Shown here: positions 54,913 to 63,607 of the stretch, in pieces | How the letters are laid out: the number at the start of each line of letters is the position of its first letter | Numbering within the stretch: the first letter of the stretch is position 1 | Origin: OLB9 sp041392785 | GTDB taxonomy: Bacteria; Bacteroidota; Bacteroidia; Chitinophagales; Saprospiraceae | DNA: 64,000 nt | Assembly (NCBI GenBank): GCA_041392785.1 | Contig: JAWKLK010000007.1 | Coordinates: forward strand, 1 to 64,000 | Reading direction: 5' to 3' | Program-made: the position numbers and the translations under genes | Notes under the pieces: generated by a model | What the model saw: only the letters and a program-made list of their open reading frames with translations | Told to the model about the DNA's origin: nothing | The model's database searches: none

Positions 54913-55613
54913 TAATTAGCTAATCTAAAAGCATTGAAAAATATTAATTTAATGTCAGTCCACGGCTTATATTGCAAAGCATATTTTCTGTTCTCTTGTG
55001 ATGCAAAATCATCTGAATATAGGATCACTTCATTGCACAACGGAACCTCGATGATACAAGGTTTGAGCATTGGCAAGCTACTATAATCCTTTTGAGAACC
55101 TCCATAGCCAATCCAAGTTTTATCATTCAAAGCCACGGAAAGTGCATTTGAAAATACCTTAGTATTCATTCCTGTAATAAGGTAGATGAATGGAAATAGT
55201 AAAAGTATTATAAGTGATACAAAAATATCAATTAGGCGTTTGGTTCGTTGTGCCAAGCCTGATTCTATAGAAAATTCTCTATCTATGACAAGTATATTAC
55301 CCTGAGCTGATTTATTATTACTCCCTATTATGGCAAGAGATTGGTCTGAACCTATTTTATATGAGACAGCATTACCTATAGCGGACATTGTCTTAATGAT
55401 TCTATGCATTCCTATCGCATCTGATGAAAATACTATTTCATTTATTTTTAGATCGGACACCAAATTTGGTAAATTTTCTAAAGTACCATAAAATTCATTA
55501 GAAGTATTTTGACTAGATGGATTGATGAAATAGAATTGATGCGCTATTTTAATATTTTTTTCCAATAGGGATTGGGTCTTTTTTATTTTCTTGAAATGTA
55601 CCGACCAAGGCAA
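54912..55613 (-). CDS. C-terminal part of frameshifted GT2/sugar transferase-like protein
   Basis: The frame opens at a TTG (55613), but its first ~12 residues are out of frame with the true gene. From ~55577 it continues the upstream protein: KTQSLLEKNIKIAHQFYFINP, a Rossmann-like nucleotide-binding domain (EFYGTLENLPNLVSDLKINEIVF), one membrane helix (RLIDIFVSLIILLLFPFIYLI) and a NDKTWIGYGG-type tail typical of undecaprenyl-phosphate sugar transferase relatives. It was probably encoded in one piece with the GT2 gene 55549-56871. One extra A in the A6 run at 55579-55584 explains the break. Confidence 0.75.
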   Translation of the reverse strand: MPWSVHFKKIKKTQSLLEKNIKIAHQFYFINPSSQNTSNEFYGTLENLPNLVSDLKINEIVFSSDAIGMHRIIKTMSAIGNAVSYKIGSDQSLAIIGSNNKSAQGNILVIDREFSIESGLAQRTKRLIDIFVSLIILLLFPFIYLITGMNTKVFSNALSVALNDKTWIGYGGSQKDYSSLPMLKPCIIEVPLCNEVILYSDDFASQENRKYALQYKPWTDIKLIFFNAFRLAN

Positions 55614-56871
55614 TTGTTTTTACATCCTTCTCAGAGTTGTTTTTGAATAAATTAATAGAAGTGAGTAGTGATGTAAGCGTAGTTACTAAAAACGCAACCA
55701 CTGCACCTGCAATCAATATGGCTCTTGACGATCGCATATCCTCCGGTAACAGTGCGTATACAACAAGGATCATTATTGTACCAGAAAAAACTCCTTGAAG
55801 GCGATTGAAAAAATTATTTTCTTTTGAATATCTACCAAATAACCACAAACCTAATATCCAAATGGCTATGTACATACCAAAATAACTGTATAAAGAAGCA
55901 TTGTCGTAATATTTGGGGTCTCCAAATCTAAAATTTGCCCATGTCTTTGAAATTATTCTGAGTGACAAAAACATCAAAAGACTATCTATGACGGGCCAAA
56001 ACCAGATTCTTAATATCTTACCTACATAACTGAACATTCCCCTTAAAAGAATTCCTAGCTGGATAAACTTTCCAAACATGGAAGCCTCTGTCTTCGAATA
56101 GTGTTTCTCCACATAAATCTGCATAGCACCATAAAAATGCTTATGATACTTCAAGCTGCTTTTCTTCGTACTTTCTCCTTTGAAATGTACAATGGTAGAA
56201 ATAGGTGAATAATAAACTTCCCAACCTTTTTGGAGTATCCGATATGATAGGTCAATGTCTTCTCCATACATAAAAAAGGCATCATCAAAAAATCCAACTT
56301 CGTTCAGCGCATTGGATCTAATAAACATAAATGCACCACAAAGCACATCGACCTTATGTGTTTCCCATTCAGATAAATGTCCTAAATAATAGTTATTGAA
56401 AGCTTTAGATCGTGGAAATATATCAGAAAGATAACTCAATTTGAAAAAAGAATTCCAAACTGTTGGTAAAGCTCTTTTTGATTCAGGTAGAAATGTACCG
56501 CTCCCATCTATCATCTTCACACCTAAAGCCCCACACCTAGGTTTTTGATTCATGAATTGGAGGCATTCAGTCAAAGTTTTCTCTTCTAAAATGGTATCTG
56601 GATTTAGGATCAGTATATAATCCGCTTTGATTTTATCTAACGCTTGATTATTAGCTTTGGCAAATCCTACATTCTGTGTGTTTAAAATGGTTTTTACTAT
56701 GGGAAACTGCTGATGTATCATCTCCACCGATCCATCTACGGAATTATTATCTACTACCCAAACTTCATAGGTGAAATCAGCTGCATTGGATTGAAAAATA
56801 GAGTGTAAACACTGTGAAAGGAAGTGTTTCACATTATAACTGACTATGACTATTCCAATGTGTTCTTTCAT
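55549..56871 (-). CDS. Family 2 glycosyltransferase with membrane domain (frameshifted 3' end)
   Basis: 440 residues. The GT-A domain (1-~260) shows VVSYNVKHFLSQCLHSIFQS, DNNSVDGSVEMI, FAKANNQALDKIKADYILILNPDT (DxD-like) and the acceptor motif FFMYGEDIDLSYRIL. Five or so membrane helices follow, with ALLPEDMRSSRAILIAGAVVAFL. It ends in KTIALVGTFQENKKD and then out-of-frame residues PIPIGKKY. In relatives the Rossmann-like KTIALVG strand continues into a sugar-transferase-like domain, which here lies in the next frame (54912-55613). It probably synthesises a lipid-linked surface polysaccharide. It follows recR by 2 nt. Confidence 0.85.
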   Translation of the reverse strand: MKEHIGIVIVSYNVKHFLSQCLHSIFQSNAADFTYEVWVVDNNSVDGSVEMIHQQFPIVKTILNTQNVGFAKANNQALDKIKADYILILNPDTILEEKTLTECLQFMNQKPRCGALGVKMIDGSGTFLPESKRALPTVWNSFFKLSYLSDIFPRSKAFNNYYLGHLSEWETHKVDVLCGAFMFIRSNALNEVGFFDDAFFMYGEDIDLSYRILQKGWEVYYSPISTIVHFKGESTKKSSLKYHKHFYGAMQIYVEKHYSKTEASMFGKFIQLGILLRGMFSYVGKILRIWFWPVIDSLLMFLSLRIISKTWANFRFGDPKYYDNASLYSYFGMYIAIWILGLWLFGRYSKENNFFNRLQGVFSGTIMILVVYALLPEDMRSSRAILIAGAVVAFLVTTLTSLLTSINLFKNNSEKDVKTIALVGTFQENKKDPIPIGKKY

Positions 56872-56873
56872 TA

Positions 56874-57485
56874 CTATGAATCGAATTGGTAGGGTAGTCT
56901 TGATTTAATGGATCTGCCTAGAGTAAGCTCATCAGTGTATTCAAGGTCACCACCAAAAGAGACTCCACGTGCTATAACACTGATTTTAACGTTTGAATTC
57001 CTAAGAAGTTTTGAAATATAATAAATGGTGGTTTCTCCTTCAATAGTCGGGCTTATAGCCATTATGATTTCTTCAATATTTTCCCTATCAATTCTTTGTA
57101 AAAGACTACTAATATTCAGGTCATCAGGTCCTATACCATCCAAAGGTGATATCACACCACCTAAAACATGATATTTTCCTGAAAATTGTTGAGTTTCTTC
57201 TATGGCCATGACATCTCTGGCGGATTCTACAATACACAATAATCCGGTTTTCCTATGGGGTGTATTGCAAATTTCACAAATGCCTTGGTCAGATAGATTA
57301 CCGCAAAGATTGCATGTTCGAATATGCAATGATAAATTGGTCAATGCATTTGAAATTTGCTGCGCTTTTTGGGTTTTATCTTGTACTAAATGCAATGCGA
57401 GTCTCAAGGCTGTCTTTTTACCCACACCAGGAAGAGCTGAAAGCGAATTTACGGCTTGCTCTAAAACTTTTGATGAAAACTTCAT
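56874..57485 (-). CDS. recR: Recombination protein RecR
   Basis: 203 residues from ATG 57485 (MKFSSKVLEQAVNSLSALPGVGKKTALRLALHLV). The upstream frame to 57500 adds five residues and crosses a -7-like element. The helix-hairpin-helix PGVGKKTALRLA, the four-Cys zinc site CNLCGNLSDQGICEIC (residues ~57-72) and the Toprim domain (CIVESARDVMAIEETQ, ...MAISPTIEGETTIYYI) are intact. RecR works with RecF/RecO to load RecA. It is followed by the GT2 gene after 2 nt. Confidence 0.96.
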   Translation of the reverse strand: MKFSSKVLEQAVNSLSALPGVGKKTALRLALHLVQDKTQKAQQISNALTNLSLHIRTCNLCGNLSDQGICEICNTPHRKTGLLCIVESARDVMAIEETQQFSGKYHVLGGVISPLDGIGPDDLNISSLLQRIDRENIEEIIMAISPTIEGETTIYYISKLLRNSNVKISVIARGVSFGGDLEYTDELTLGRSIKSRLPYQFDS

Positions 57486-57489
57486 AGGG

Positions 57490-57497
57490 CAAAAGTA
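57490..57497 (-). promoter_or_regulatory. Possible -7 element placed at the recR start
   Basis: The minus strand reads TACTTTTG, a TAnnTTTG match only 4 nt upstream of the ATG. If used, it would give a leaderless or near-leaderless recR transcript. No TTTG is at the -33 position. Chance occurrence is possible. Confidence 0.25.
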
Positions 57498-57746
57498 CAA
57501 AACATATTATAATTTTCATATCTATAAGTAGAATGAAATCATGTAATTTGAAATAATAAATATTGGAATATTATTCTTGTACTTTTCGGTAATGGTTAAA
57601 TATGTAAGTGTGAATGTATTAAAAGAAAATAGTCATTCATAATTTTAAACACTTTCAAAAGTAGTTCGAAATCTCAATATCGAATTTGGCTTTATAAAAA
57701 CGAAAGTGAAAGTGAAGTGTTAATAAGTTTTAATTCATTTTGAAAT

Positions 57747-58250
57747 ATGTCATCAGACGATTTTGAGTATAAAAAAGGGGTAAGATGGAATAAGGATATT
57801 GCCATCGTTAATATCAAAAGATATTGTGCTGTACAAGATAGAAGTCATTTTGAAGTGAGAACAAAACTTTTACAACACCAGGTTTATGGGTTAACTTTGG
57901 AGGAAATTATGGCAGATTTAATTACAGAAGGCTTTCTAAATGAAGAGCGTTTTGCAAAGTCTTATATTCGCGGTAAGTTCAGAATGAAAGGTTGGGGAAA
58001 GATTAAAATATTACAAGGGCTTAAACTGCATAAAATCTCTGATTACTCTATTCGTGAAGGGCTAAAAGAAATCGATGATAATGATTATCTTGCCACTGTA
58101 CAAGACTTGATTTTAAAAAGAATTAAAGGAAATATCACTACATTGGATTCTCATGTTGAAAGGCAAAAAGTAGTTCAATTTGTGATGACTAAAGGTTTTG
58201 AAGTAGATATTGTTTTAGATGCCTTGAAACGTGTACAAACACAGTCTTAA
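57747..58250 (+). CDS. recX: RecX family regulatory protein
   Basis: 167 residues. The three-helix RecX repeats are visible: AIVNIKRYCAVQDRSHFEVRTKLLQ, the central DLITEGFLNEERFAKSYIRGKF and a C-terminal KVVQFVMTKGFEVDIVLDALK. RecX binds RecA filaments and limits their activity. It is usually next to recA, but here it is beside recR, in divergent orientation with 261 nt between. Shared regulation of the two RecA-modulating genes is a guess. Confidence 0.9.
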   Translation: MSSDDFEYKKGVRWNKDIAIVNIKRYCAVQDRSHFEVRTKLLQHQVYGLTLEEIMADLITEGFLNEERFAKSYIRGKFRMKGWGKIKILQGLKLHKISDYSIREGLKEIDDNDYLATVQDLILKRIKGNITTLDSHVERQKVVQFVMTKGFEVDIVLDALKRVQTQS

Positions 58251-58287
58251 TATTTATTTTTACTTGGTAGTCAAAAACTGCTTATCA

Positions 58288-59223
58288 TTACTTTGATAAT
58301 GGATTTTGTTTCAATATTCTCGAAACAAGTGATTCTACCGCTTCGTAATCAGGAGGTAATTCAATCCAATCACCATATTTTTTAAACCATGTCAATTGCC
58401 TTTTAGCATAACGCCTAGAATTTTGTTTTATCCTATCTACAGCTGCTTCTTTGGTGCATTGTCCATCCATACAAGCAAATAATTCTTTATAACCCACCGT
58501 ATCCAATGCTTGAAATGACCTATACGGATATAAATTTTCTGCCTCTTCCCACAGTCCATCTTTCATCATCTGATCTACGCGAAGGTTGATTCTATCATAA
58601 AGTACTTGTCTTTCTACATTCAATAAAACAGGTATAATATTCCAATTCAAATTACTTTTGGGCTGGGTTTTGAAGGATGAATATGCGCTTCCAGAAGTAA
58701 TGATGACCTCTACAGCTCGTGTCAATCTTCTAACATTATTTAAGTCTACTTCCGAATAATATTGTGGATCATGTATTTGTATAAAACTCTGTAATCCTGC
58801 TATCCCATCCGACTTTAGCATGTTTTGCACTTCTGTTTTTGCATATTCAGATACTTCTGGAAATTGGTCTATCCCATTGATCAAAGATTGAACATACAAA
58901 CCTGTTCCTCCTACAAGGATTGCAATTTCATAAGTGTTGAAATATTCATTTAACTCAGCCCTGCAATCTGTAACATAACTTCCTACGTCATAGGATTGAC
59001 GAATAGATAAATGTTTGATAAAGTGGTAGTTGACTTCTTTTAATTCAGATGCATTTGGGGATGCCGTCCCTATTTGGAGTTCCTTATAAATTTGTCTACT
59101 GTCTGCCGAGAAAATATCGGCATTCAAGCTCTTTGCTAACTCATGCGCTATCGCTGATTTTCCTATTCCAGTTGGACCGCTGATGACGATTAAAGTATTA
59201 TTATTGTGGGCTTGTGATGGCAC
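58288..59223 (-). CDS. miaA: tRNA dimethylallyltransferase
   Basis: 311 residues. The P-loop VISGPTGIGKSAIAHEL is at residue ~13, followed by SADSRQIYKELQIGTASPNASE and the DMAPP/tRNA motif NYHFIKHLSIRQSYDVGSY. Also present are VGGTGLYVQSLI and the C-terminal NSRRYAKRQLTWFKK. The enzyme transfers dimethylallyl to A37 of tRNAs that read UNN codons. It is single, with a minus-strand TAATTTTG about 30 nt upstream (59253-59260). It is divergent from the acyltransferase gene. Confidence 0.96.
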   Translation of the reverse strand: MPSQAHNNNTLIVISGPTGIGKSAIAHELAKSLNADIFSADSRQIYKELQIGTASPNASELKEVNYHFIKHLSIRQSYDVGSYVTDCRAELNEYFNTYEIAILVGGTGLYVQSLINGIDQFPEVSEYAKTEVQNMLKSDGIAGLQSFIQIHDPQYYSEVDLNNVRRLTRAVEVIITSGSAYSSFKTQPKSNLNWNIIPVLLNVERQVLYDRINLRVDQMMKDGLWEEAENLYPYRSFQALDTVGYKELFACMDGQCTKEAAVDRIKQNSRRYAKRQLTWFKKYGDWIELPPDYEAVESLVSRILKQNPLSK

Positions 59224-59270
59224 TAAGAGAAAATTGATTAGTTTTACAGCTGCAAAATTAGCAAAATTTA

Positions 59271-60503
59271 ATGCTATATCGTTTTCTTAAAGTTTTAGTT
59301 GGATTTGGATTGCGAATATTCTATCGAAATATTGCAATTTCAGGTTTAGAGCATATACGTCAAGACAGAGCGCAACTGATTGCGAGTAATCATCCTAATG
59401 GCTTTATTGAACCTCTTGTCATGGCTTGTTTTTTTCCTAAACCCTTGAATTTTCTTGTAAGAGGTGACGTATTTGAGAAAAAATGGCTTAAGCCTTTACT
59501 TGAAGCCACCTATCAAATTCCAGTATTCCGTTTCCGAGATGGATTTTCTAAAATGAAAGAGAATCATGCAGCCATGTCATCTAGTATTGATGTACTTGGA
59601 AAAAGCCAAAATTTATTGATTTTTGTTGAAGGCGGAACAGAAAGCAGAAAACAATTACGACCTATCCAAAACGGAATTTCTAAAATTGCTTTTAGTGCAA
59701 TGGAGAAATATGATGATACCACCATCGAAATTCTCCCCGTTGGAATAAATTTTACATATCCTGTTGAATTTAATAGTGAAGTGTATGTCAAAATTGGAAA
59801 ACCTATTTCATTAGAATCCTATTTGTTATCTTACAAATCCGACAGAAGAAACGGAATGGATGCTTTAAATACTACTATTTATGATGGAATGGCCCCGAAT
59901 ATTATTAAGCTAAATTCACCGACTAGTGAAGCACTTTTTGAAAGGGTGATTCCATTCTTTAAGAATTTGAAACCACTTTTTCCAATTTTTAACCATGAAT
60001 TTCAAAACATTGAAAGTGATATTATTATAGCTGACAAAATAAATGCCTTGGTTGATGAACAATGTGCCGAATTAGACAAGTGTTTACCTCATATCAAAGA
60101 TGCTAGGAAATATCAGCTTAATCCGGTGGATTTTTTAACTATAATCAAGTTGATCTTAGGCCTGATTCCTGCTTTATTTGGGATGTTTATTTACGCCTTA
60201 CCAATTCTAATAGCTAATATTTTTACTAGAAGCAAAGTAAAACAGAAGGAGTTTAGAGCATCAATTTTATTTGTTGTGACCATGATGTTTATACTTATTG
60301 AATTGCTATTTATTGTACCAATTATCTTTCTAATTCTTTCCATTAATTGGTATTGGTATTTGATAGTAATTTTCTTGGGATTATTTTTGAGATGGTATTA
60401 TGATCTTGTGGCCACAACTTATTTTGGTAGTTTTAGCTCAACCTTTGCTAAGAAAAAACAGATGTATAAAGATGAGATTGAAAGTATATTACGCCAATCG
60501 TAG
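59271..60503 (+). CDS. PlsC-like lysophospholipid acyltransferase family protein
   Basis: 410 residues. The acyltransferase block I is ASNHPNGFIEPLVM, where His is followed by five residues and then Glu rather than the usual HX4D. Block II is QIPVFRFRDG and block III LLIFVEGGTESRKQL (FVEGG-T). Two membrane helices lie at ~300-370 (LILGLIPALFGMFIYALPILI and LLFIVPIIFLILSINWYWYLIVIFLG). Such proteins acylate glycerol-3-phosphate or lysophospholipids at the membrane. The altered motif I leaves activity open. A cytosolic domain of ~80 residues separates the catalytic part and the helices. Confidence 0.82.
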   Translation: MLYRFLKVLVGFGLRIFYRNIAISGLEHIRQDRAQLIASNHPNGFIEPLVMACFFPKPLNFLVRGDVFEKKWLKPLLEATYQIPVFRFRDGFSKMKENHAAMSSSIDVLGKSQNLLIFVEGGTESRKQLRPIQNGISKIAFSAMEKYDDTTIEILPVGINFTYPVEFNSEVYVKIGKPISLESYLLSYKSDRRNGMDALNTTIYDGMAPNIIKLNSPTSEALFERVIPFFKNLKPLFPIFNHEFQNIESDIIIADKINALVDEQCAELDKCLPHIKDARKYQLNPVDFLTIIKLILGLIPALFGMFIYALPILIANIFTRSKVKQKEFRASILFVVTMMFILIELLFIVPIIFLILSINWYWYLIVIFLGLFLRWYYDLVATTYFGSFSSTFAKKKQMYKDEIESILRQS

Positions 60504-60657
60504 ATGAAATACGGTATAATATTTTGCAAATAAATGGTTTATAGAATATTTTTTATTTTTATATTTGTTAAATAAATCAAAACAAAGTGACCAGAATACT
60601 TGTTTGCGTCATAAATATATGTTTTGACCAATTTTTAACTAATTTTAATTATTATTT

Positions 60658-60996
60658 ATGAGCAAATTTGATGAAATGGTTTCACTTTATGAAGGTGAAT
60701 TCAAAAACTTAAAAGTATCTTACAATGCAGATCTTTTGAAAGCTGTTACAAAAGGTTGTGGACCAGTAATATACTTGCCCGATGCATCTAAAGTTTCTTC
60801 TTCTGACAAAGCTGAATTAGACAGAGTAAAAGCCAATTTTTTAGTTAAGAAATTGGGTTTGAAAGACGGTCCAGAATTAGACAAAGGTATTCAATATGCT
60901 ATTGATACACTTGGAACTGCAAACAGAAACAAATACCGTGCAATGTTCTACTATTTATTGGTGACACATTTCAAAAAAGAATCTGTTTACAAATAG
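60658..60996 (+). CDS. DUF2853 family protein
   Basis: 112 residues, soluble, largely helical. Family features are KGCGPVIYLPDASKVSSSDKAELD and NRNKYRAMFYYLL. DUF2853 is a small conserved family of unknown function with a helical bundle fold. It is monocistronic: a non-coding gap of 154 nt lies upstream and a strong terminator follows 18 nt after the stop. A TATATTTG element (60560-60567) lies 90 nt upstream. Confidence 0.9.
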   Translation: MSKFDEMVSLYEGEFKNLKVSYNADLLKAVTKGCGPVIYLPDASKVSSSDKAELDRVKANFLVKKLGLKDGPELDKGIQYAIDTLGTANRNKYRAMFYYLLVTHFKKESVYK

Positions 60997-61014
60997 ATAT
61001 TTATAAAATTCAAT

Positions 61015-61054
61015 AAAAAGGGAAATGTTCTAGCAAGAATGTTTCCCTTTTTTT
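61015..61054 (+). terminator. Rho-independent terminator after the DUF2853 gene
   Basis: Perfect AAAAAGGGAAA/TTTCCCTTTTT arms with a T-rich end enclose an inner TTCT/AGAA match. It is located just downstream of the DUF2853 stop. Confidence 0.85.
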
Positions 61055-61136
61055 ATGCCTTTTTATGAAAGAATGTGTACTTTTACTCTTAACAATAAAA
61101 TAATATGCATTCTAAATCTAGTAAATAATTATCCAC

Positions 61137-61144
61137 TAGTTTTG
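61137..61144 (+). promoter_or_regulatory. -7 element of the two-component operon
   Basis: TAGTTTTG matches TAnnTTTG and lies 20 nt upstream of the response regulator ATG at 61165. No -33 TTTG is present at the usual spacing. Confidence 0.4.
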
Positions 61145-61164
61145 CACCTTAAAATTTACAATTA

Positions 61165-61854
61165 ATGGAGAATAAGGAAATAAGGATTCTCGTTGTAGAT
61201 GATGAAGAAGATATTGTGGAGATATTGAGGTACAATTTACGTAAGGAAGGGTACCAGGTGCGTTTAGCTTTAGATGGACAGCATGGTTTAGAATTAGCCA
61301 AAGATTTTGCTCCGCATTTGATAATACTTGACGTAATGATGCCTGGCATGGATGGCATTGAAGTTTGTAAACATCTCAGGTCTGATCCTCAGTTTTCTCA
61401 AACAATTATTGCTTTTTTGACAGCAAGAAATGAAGCTTTTACACAAATTTCTGCTCTTGACTCAGGCGGTGATGATTTCATAGTAAAACCGATCAAACCA
61501 AATGTATTTAAATCAAGGGTCAATGCACTTCTTCGTCGATTACAACCTCATCACAGTAATAGCGATGATGTGTCAGTTCAGTTTGGTGATTTGTCCATAG
61601 ATTATGAGCAATATAAGGTGTTGGTCAATGGAAATGACGCAGGATTGGCAAAGAAGGAGTTTGAACTTTTAGCTCTTTTGGTTTCAAAACCCGGAAAAGT
61701 GTACAAACGCACAGAGATTCTTTCAAAAGTTTGGGGTAATGATGTCATTGTCGGAGATAGAACGATAGACGTGCACGTGAGAAAATTGCGTGAAAAAATT
61801 GGGGAAAAATACATAGTTACCATGAAAGGTGTTGGTTACAAATTTGACTTTTAA
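61165..61854 (+). CDS. OmpR/PhoB family response regulator
   Basis: 229 residues. The receiver domain has the acidic pair DDEED near residue 13-17, phospho-acceptor Asp56 in LIILDVMMPGMDG, the Thr/Lys switch residues in FLTARNEAF and VKPIKPNVF. The C-terminal winged helix (KKEFELLALLVSKPGKVYKRTEIL, DRTIDVHVRKLREKIG) is of OmpR type. The linker is short. It is 4 nt ahead of a PhoR-like histidine kinase and probably its partner. Phosphate regulation is inferred only from the architecture. Confidence 0.94.
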   Translation: MENKEIRILVVDDEEDIVEILRYNLRKEGYQVRLALDGQHGLELAKDFAPHLIILDVMMPGMDGIEVCKHLRSDPQFSQTIIAFLTARNEAFTQISALDSGGDDFIVKPIKPNVFKSRVNALLRRLQPHHSNSDDVSVQFGDLSIDYEQYKVLVNGNDAGLAKKEFELLALLVSKPGKVYKRTEILSKVWGNDVIVGDRTIDVHVRKLREKIGEKYIVTMKGVGYKFDF

Positions 61855-61858
61855 TTAG

Positions 61859-62899
61859 GTGGTAAAAATTCCCAAGGATATCACAATACGACAGGTAACT
61901 GTATTGATTACGCTTTACGTACTACTTATCTCTTTCATATTCGTACTTGTTTTAAGCTTTGTTGGGTCAGCAGTTGTCAAAACCGTCATTATCTTAGTAA
62001 TTTTGCTGTTAGGGTATTTAGGGGTTAAGTTTTTACTAGACAAGTATGTATTCAGAAGAATCAAGATCATTTACAAACTCATCTATGACTCCAAAAAAGA
62101 TAAATCTATCAAGGATATCAATACAGAAAAACTAGATGAAGTCCATCAAAAAGTTATTGAATGGGCAGTAAATACAAAACAAGAGATCGCAAGTCTACAA
62201 ACACTGGAGCAGTATAGAAGGAATTTTGTAGGAGATATTTCCCATGAATTAAAGACTCCAATATTTTCTATTCAAGCATACCTGCATACGCTTATGGAAG
62301 GCGGACTCTATGATGAAGAAATAAATGAAGAGTATCTGAAAAGGGCTTTGGATAATACTACTAGATTACAAAATATAGTAGAAGACTTAGATATCATCAG
62401 TAAATTGGAAGGAGAACAGACTGAATTAGATTTAAGAAGATTTGATATCAAAGAACTTGTTTTGGAAATTTTTCAAGATATAAAATCTTTAGCTAAGAAA
62501 AAAAGCATCACTTTATCGCTAAAAGAAGGGTCATCACAATCTCATTTTGTCTTGGCTGATTGGGATGCAATAAGGCAAGTTCTTAATAATTTATTGGTAA
62601 ATTCCATTAAATACGGAAAAGAAGGAGGCAATACTAAAGTCTCGTTTTATACCATGGAAAATGTCCTACTTACTGAAGTTTCTGATGATGGTATAGGTAT
62701 AGATGAGAAGCATTTGAAGCATGTATTTGACAGATTTTATAGAGTTGACAAAAGTCGAAGCAGAAAGCAAGGAGGCTCAGGTCTAGGTTTATCAATCGTT
62801 AAACACATCATAGAAGCACATGATCAAACTATTAATATACGCTCTACTCCAGGAATTGGTTCTACCTTTGGATTTACACTGCAGAAATCCAATAAGTAA
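61859..62899 (+). CDS. PhoR-like sensor histidine kinase
   Basis: 346 residues with a GTG start 4 nt after the regulator stop. Two N-terminal membrane helices (ITLYVLLISFIFVLVLSFVG and VVKTVIILVILLLGYLGVKFLL) leave almost no periplasmic loop between them, and there is no PAS domain. The H box is DISHELKTP with His129, followed by N-box VLNNLLVNSIKYG, G1 DDGIGIDEKHL and G2 SGLGLSIVKHII. The short sensing region suggests intramembrane or partner-protein input. The same layout is found in Bacteroidota PhoR-type kinases. Confidence 0.93.
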   Translation: MVKIPKDITIRQVTVLITLYVLLISFIFVLVLSFVGSAVVKTVIILVILLLGYLGVKFLLDKYVFRRIKIIYKLIYDSKKDKSIKDINTEKLDEVHQKVIEWAVNTKQEIASLQTLEQYRRNFVGDISHELKTPIFSIQAYLHTLMEGGLYDEEINEEYLKRALDNTTRLQNIVEDLDIISKLEGEQTELDLRRFDIKELVLEIFQDIKSLAKKKSITLSLKEGSSQSHFVLADWDAIRQVLNNLLVNSIKYGKEGGNTKVSFYTMENVLLTEVSDDGIGIDEKHLKHVFDRFYRVDKSRSRKQGGSGLGLSIVKHIIEAHDQTINIRSTPGIGSTFGFTLQKSNK

Positions 62900-63010
62900 A
62901 AAGTCTTCCTCATAACAATTTAAGATTTTTCTCCCATTTCTTTCTGATGTAGAAGCCGAAATACCATTGAGATATTGTACATATATCGAAAAATGACATA
63001 TCTTTATGCC

Positions 63011-63607
63011 ATGAATCTAGAAAAAAGAATTGTATTTTTATTTTGTTTTCTTACGGTGCTATTCCTTGATTTGAAAAGTCAGGAGGAATCGTCACTAAAG
63101 CTATCTTTGGAAAAGCAAGGAATTATTATCAGAGTACCGACCAACGGAAAAAAAATAAAGGCCTTAAAATCATTTATTGCGCAGGATCAAAATAATGTGA
63201 AATTGAAAGAGGTTTTGATAAAATCCTTACAAGAAGATAGCATTAGATTTGCACTTTTGAATGGAATTTTTGAGAACGAACTTAATAGTGTAAAAAAATA
63301 TTTTGTTCCGGATTCGCTTTACAGCGCATTTCTAGATGGAAGAGATCGGGTTTTTTTGAATAATGTAGGGGGATTAGTGAGCTTTCCGAACGTAGAGCGA
63401 CAAGAAATATTTCTTATGTCTCTCACTGAAAAAGATCAATTTCTTTTGACAGATGCATTTGGTAACAGGTTACATGATGCATTGCCCTATAAAAAGAGTA
63501 TTTTTTTAAATAGTATAAAGCGAGTCTTCAATTATAAAAAGTTTTTGATTACCCAAGTAAAGTATTTTGAAAAAGCATTTGAAAATTTTTTAAATGAAGT
63601 TAAATAA
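63011..63607 (+). CDS. Secreted protein of unknown function
   Basis: 198 residues from ATG 63011 (MNLEKRIVFLFCFLTVLFLDLKSQ, a signal peptide). The in-frame TTG at 62975 and ATG at 62993 give a longer leader and are less likely. The mature part is helical and rich in Lys and Asp, with SLEKQGIIIRVPTNGKKIKAL near its start. I do not recognise a family. Its last 14 nt overlap the start of the VanX-like lipoprotein, so the two are co-translated, and a joint envelope role is likely. Confidence 0.75.
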   Translation: MNLEKRIVFLFCFLTVLFLDLKSQEESSLKLSLEKQGIIIRVPTNGKKIKALKSFIAQDQNNVKLKEVLIKSLQEDSIRFALLNGIFENELNSVKKYFVPDSLYSAFLDGRDRVFLNNVGGLVSFPNVERQEIFLMSLTEKDQFLLTDAFGNRLHDALPYKKSIFLNSIKRVFNYKKFLITQVKYFEKAFENFLNEVK

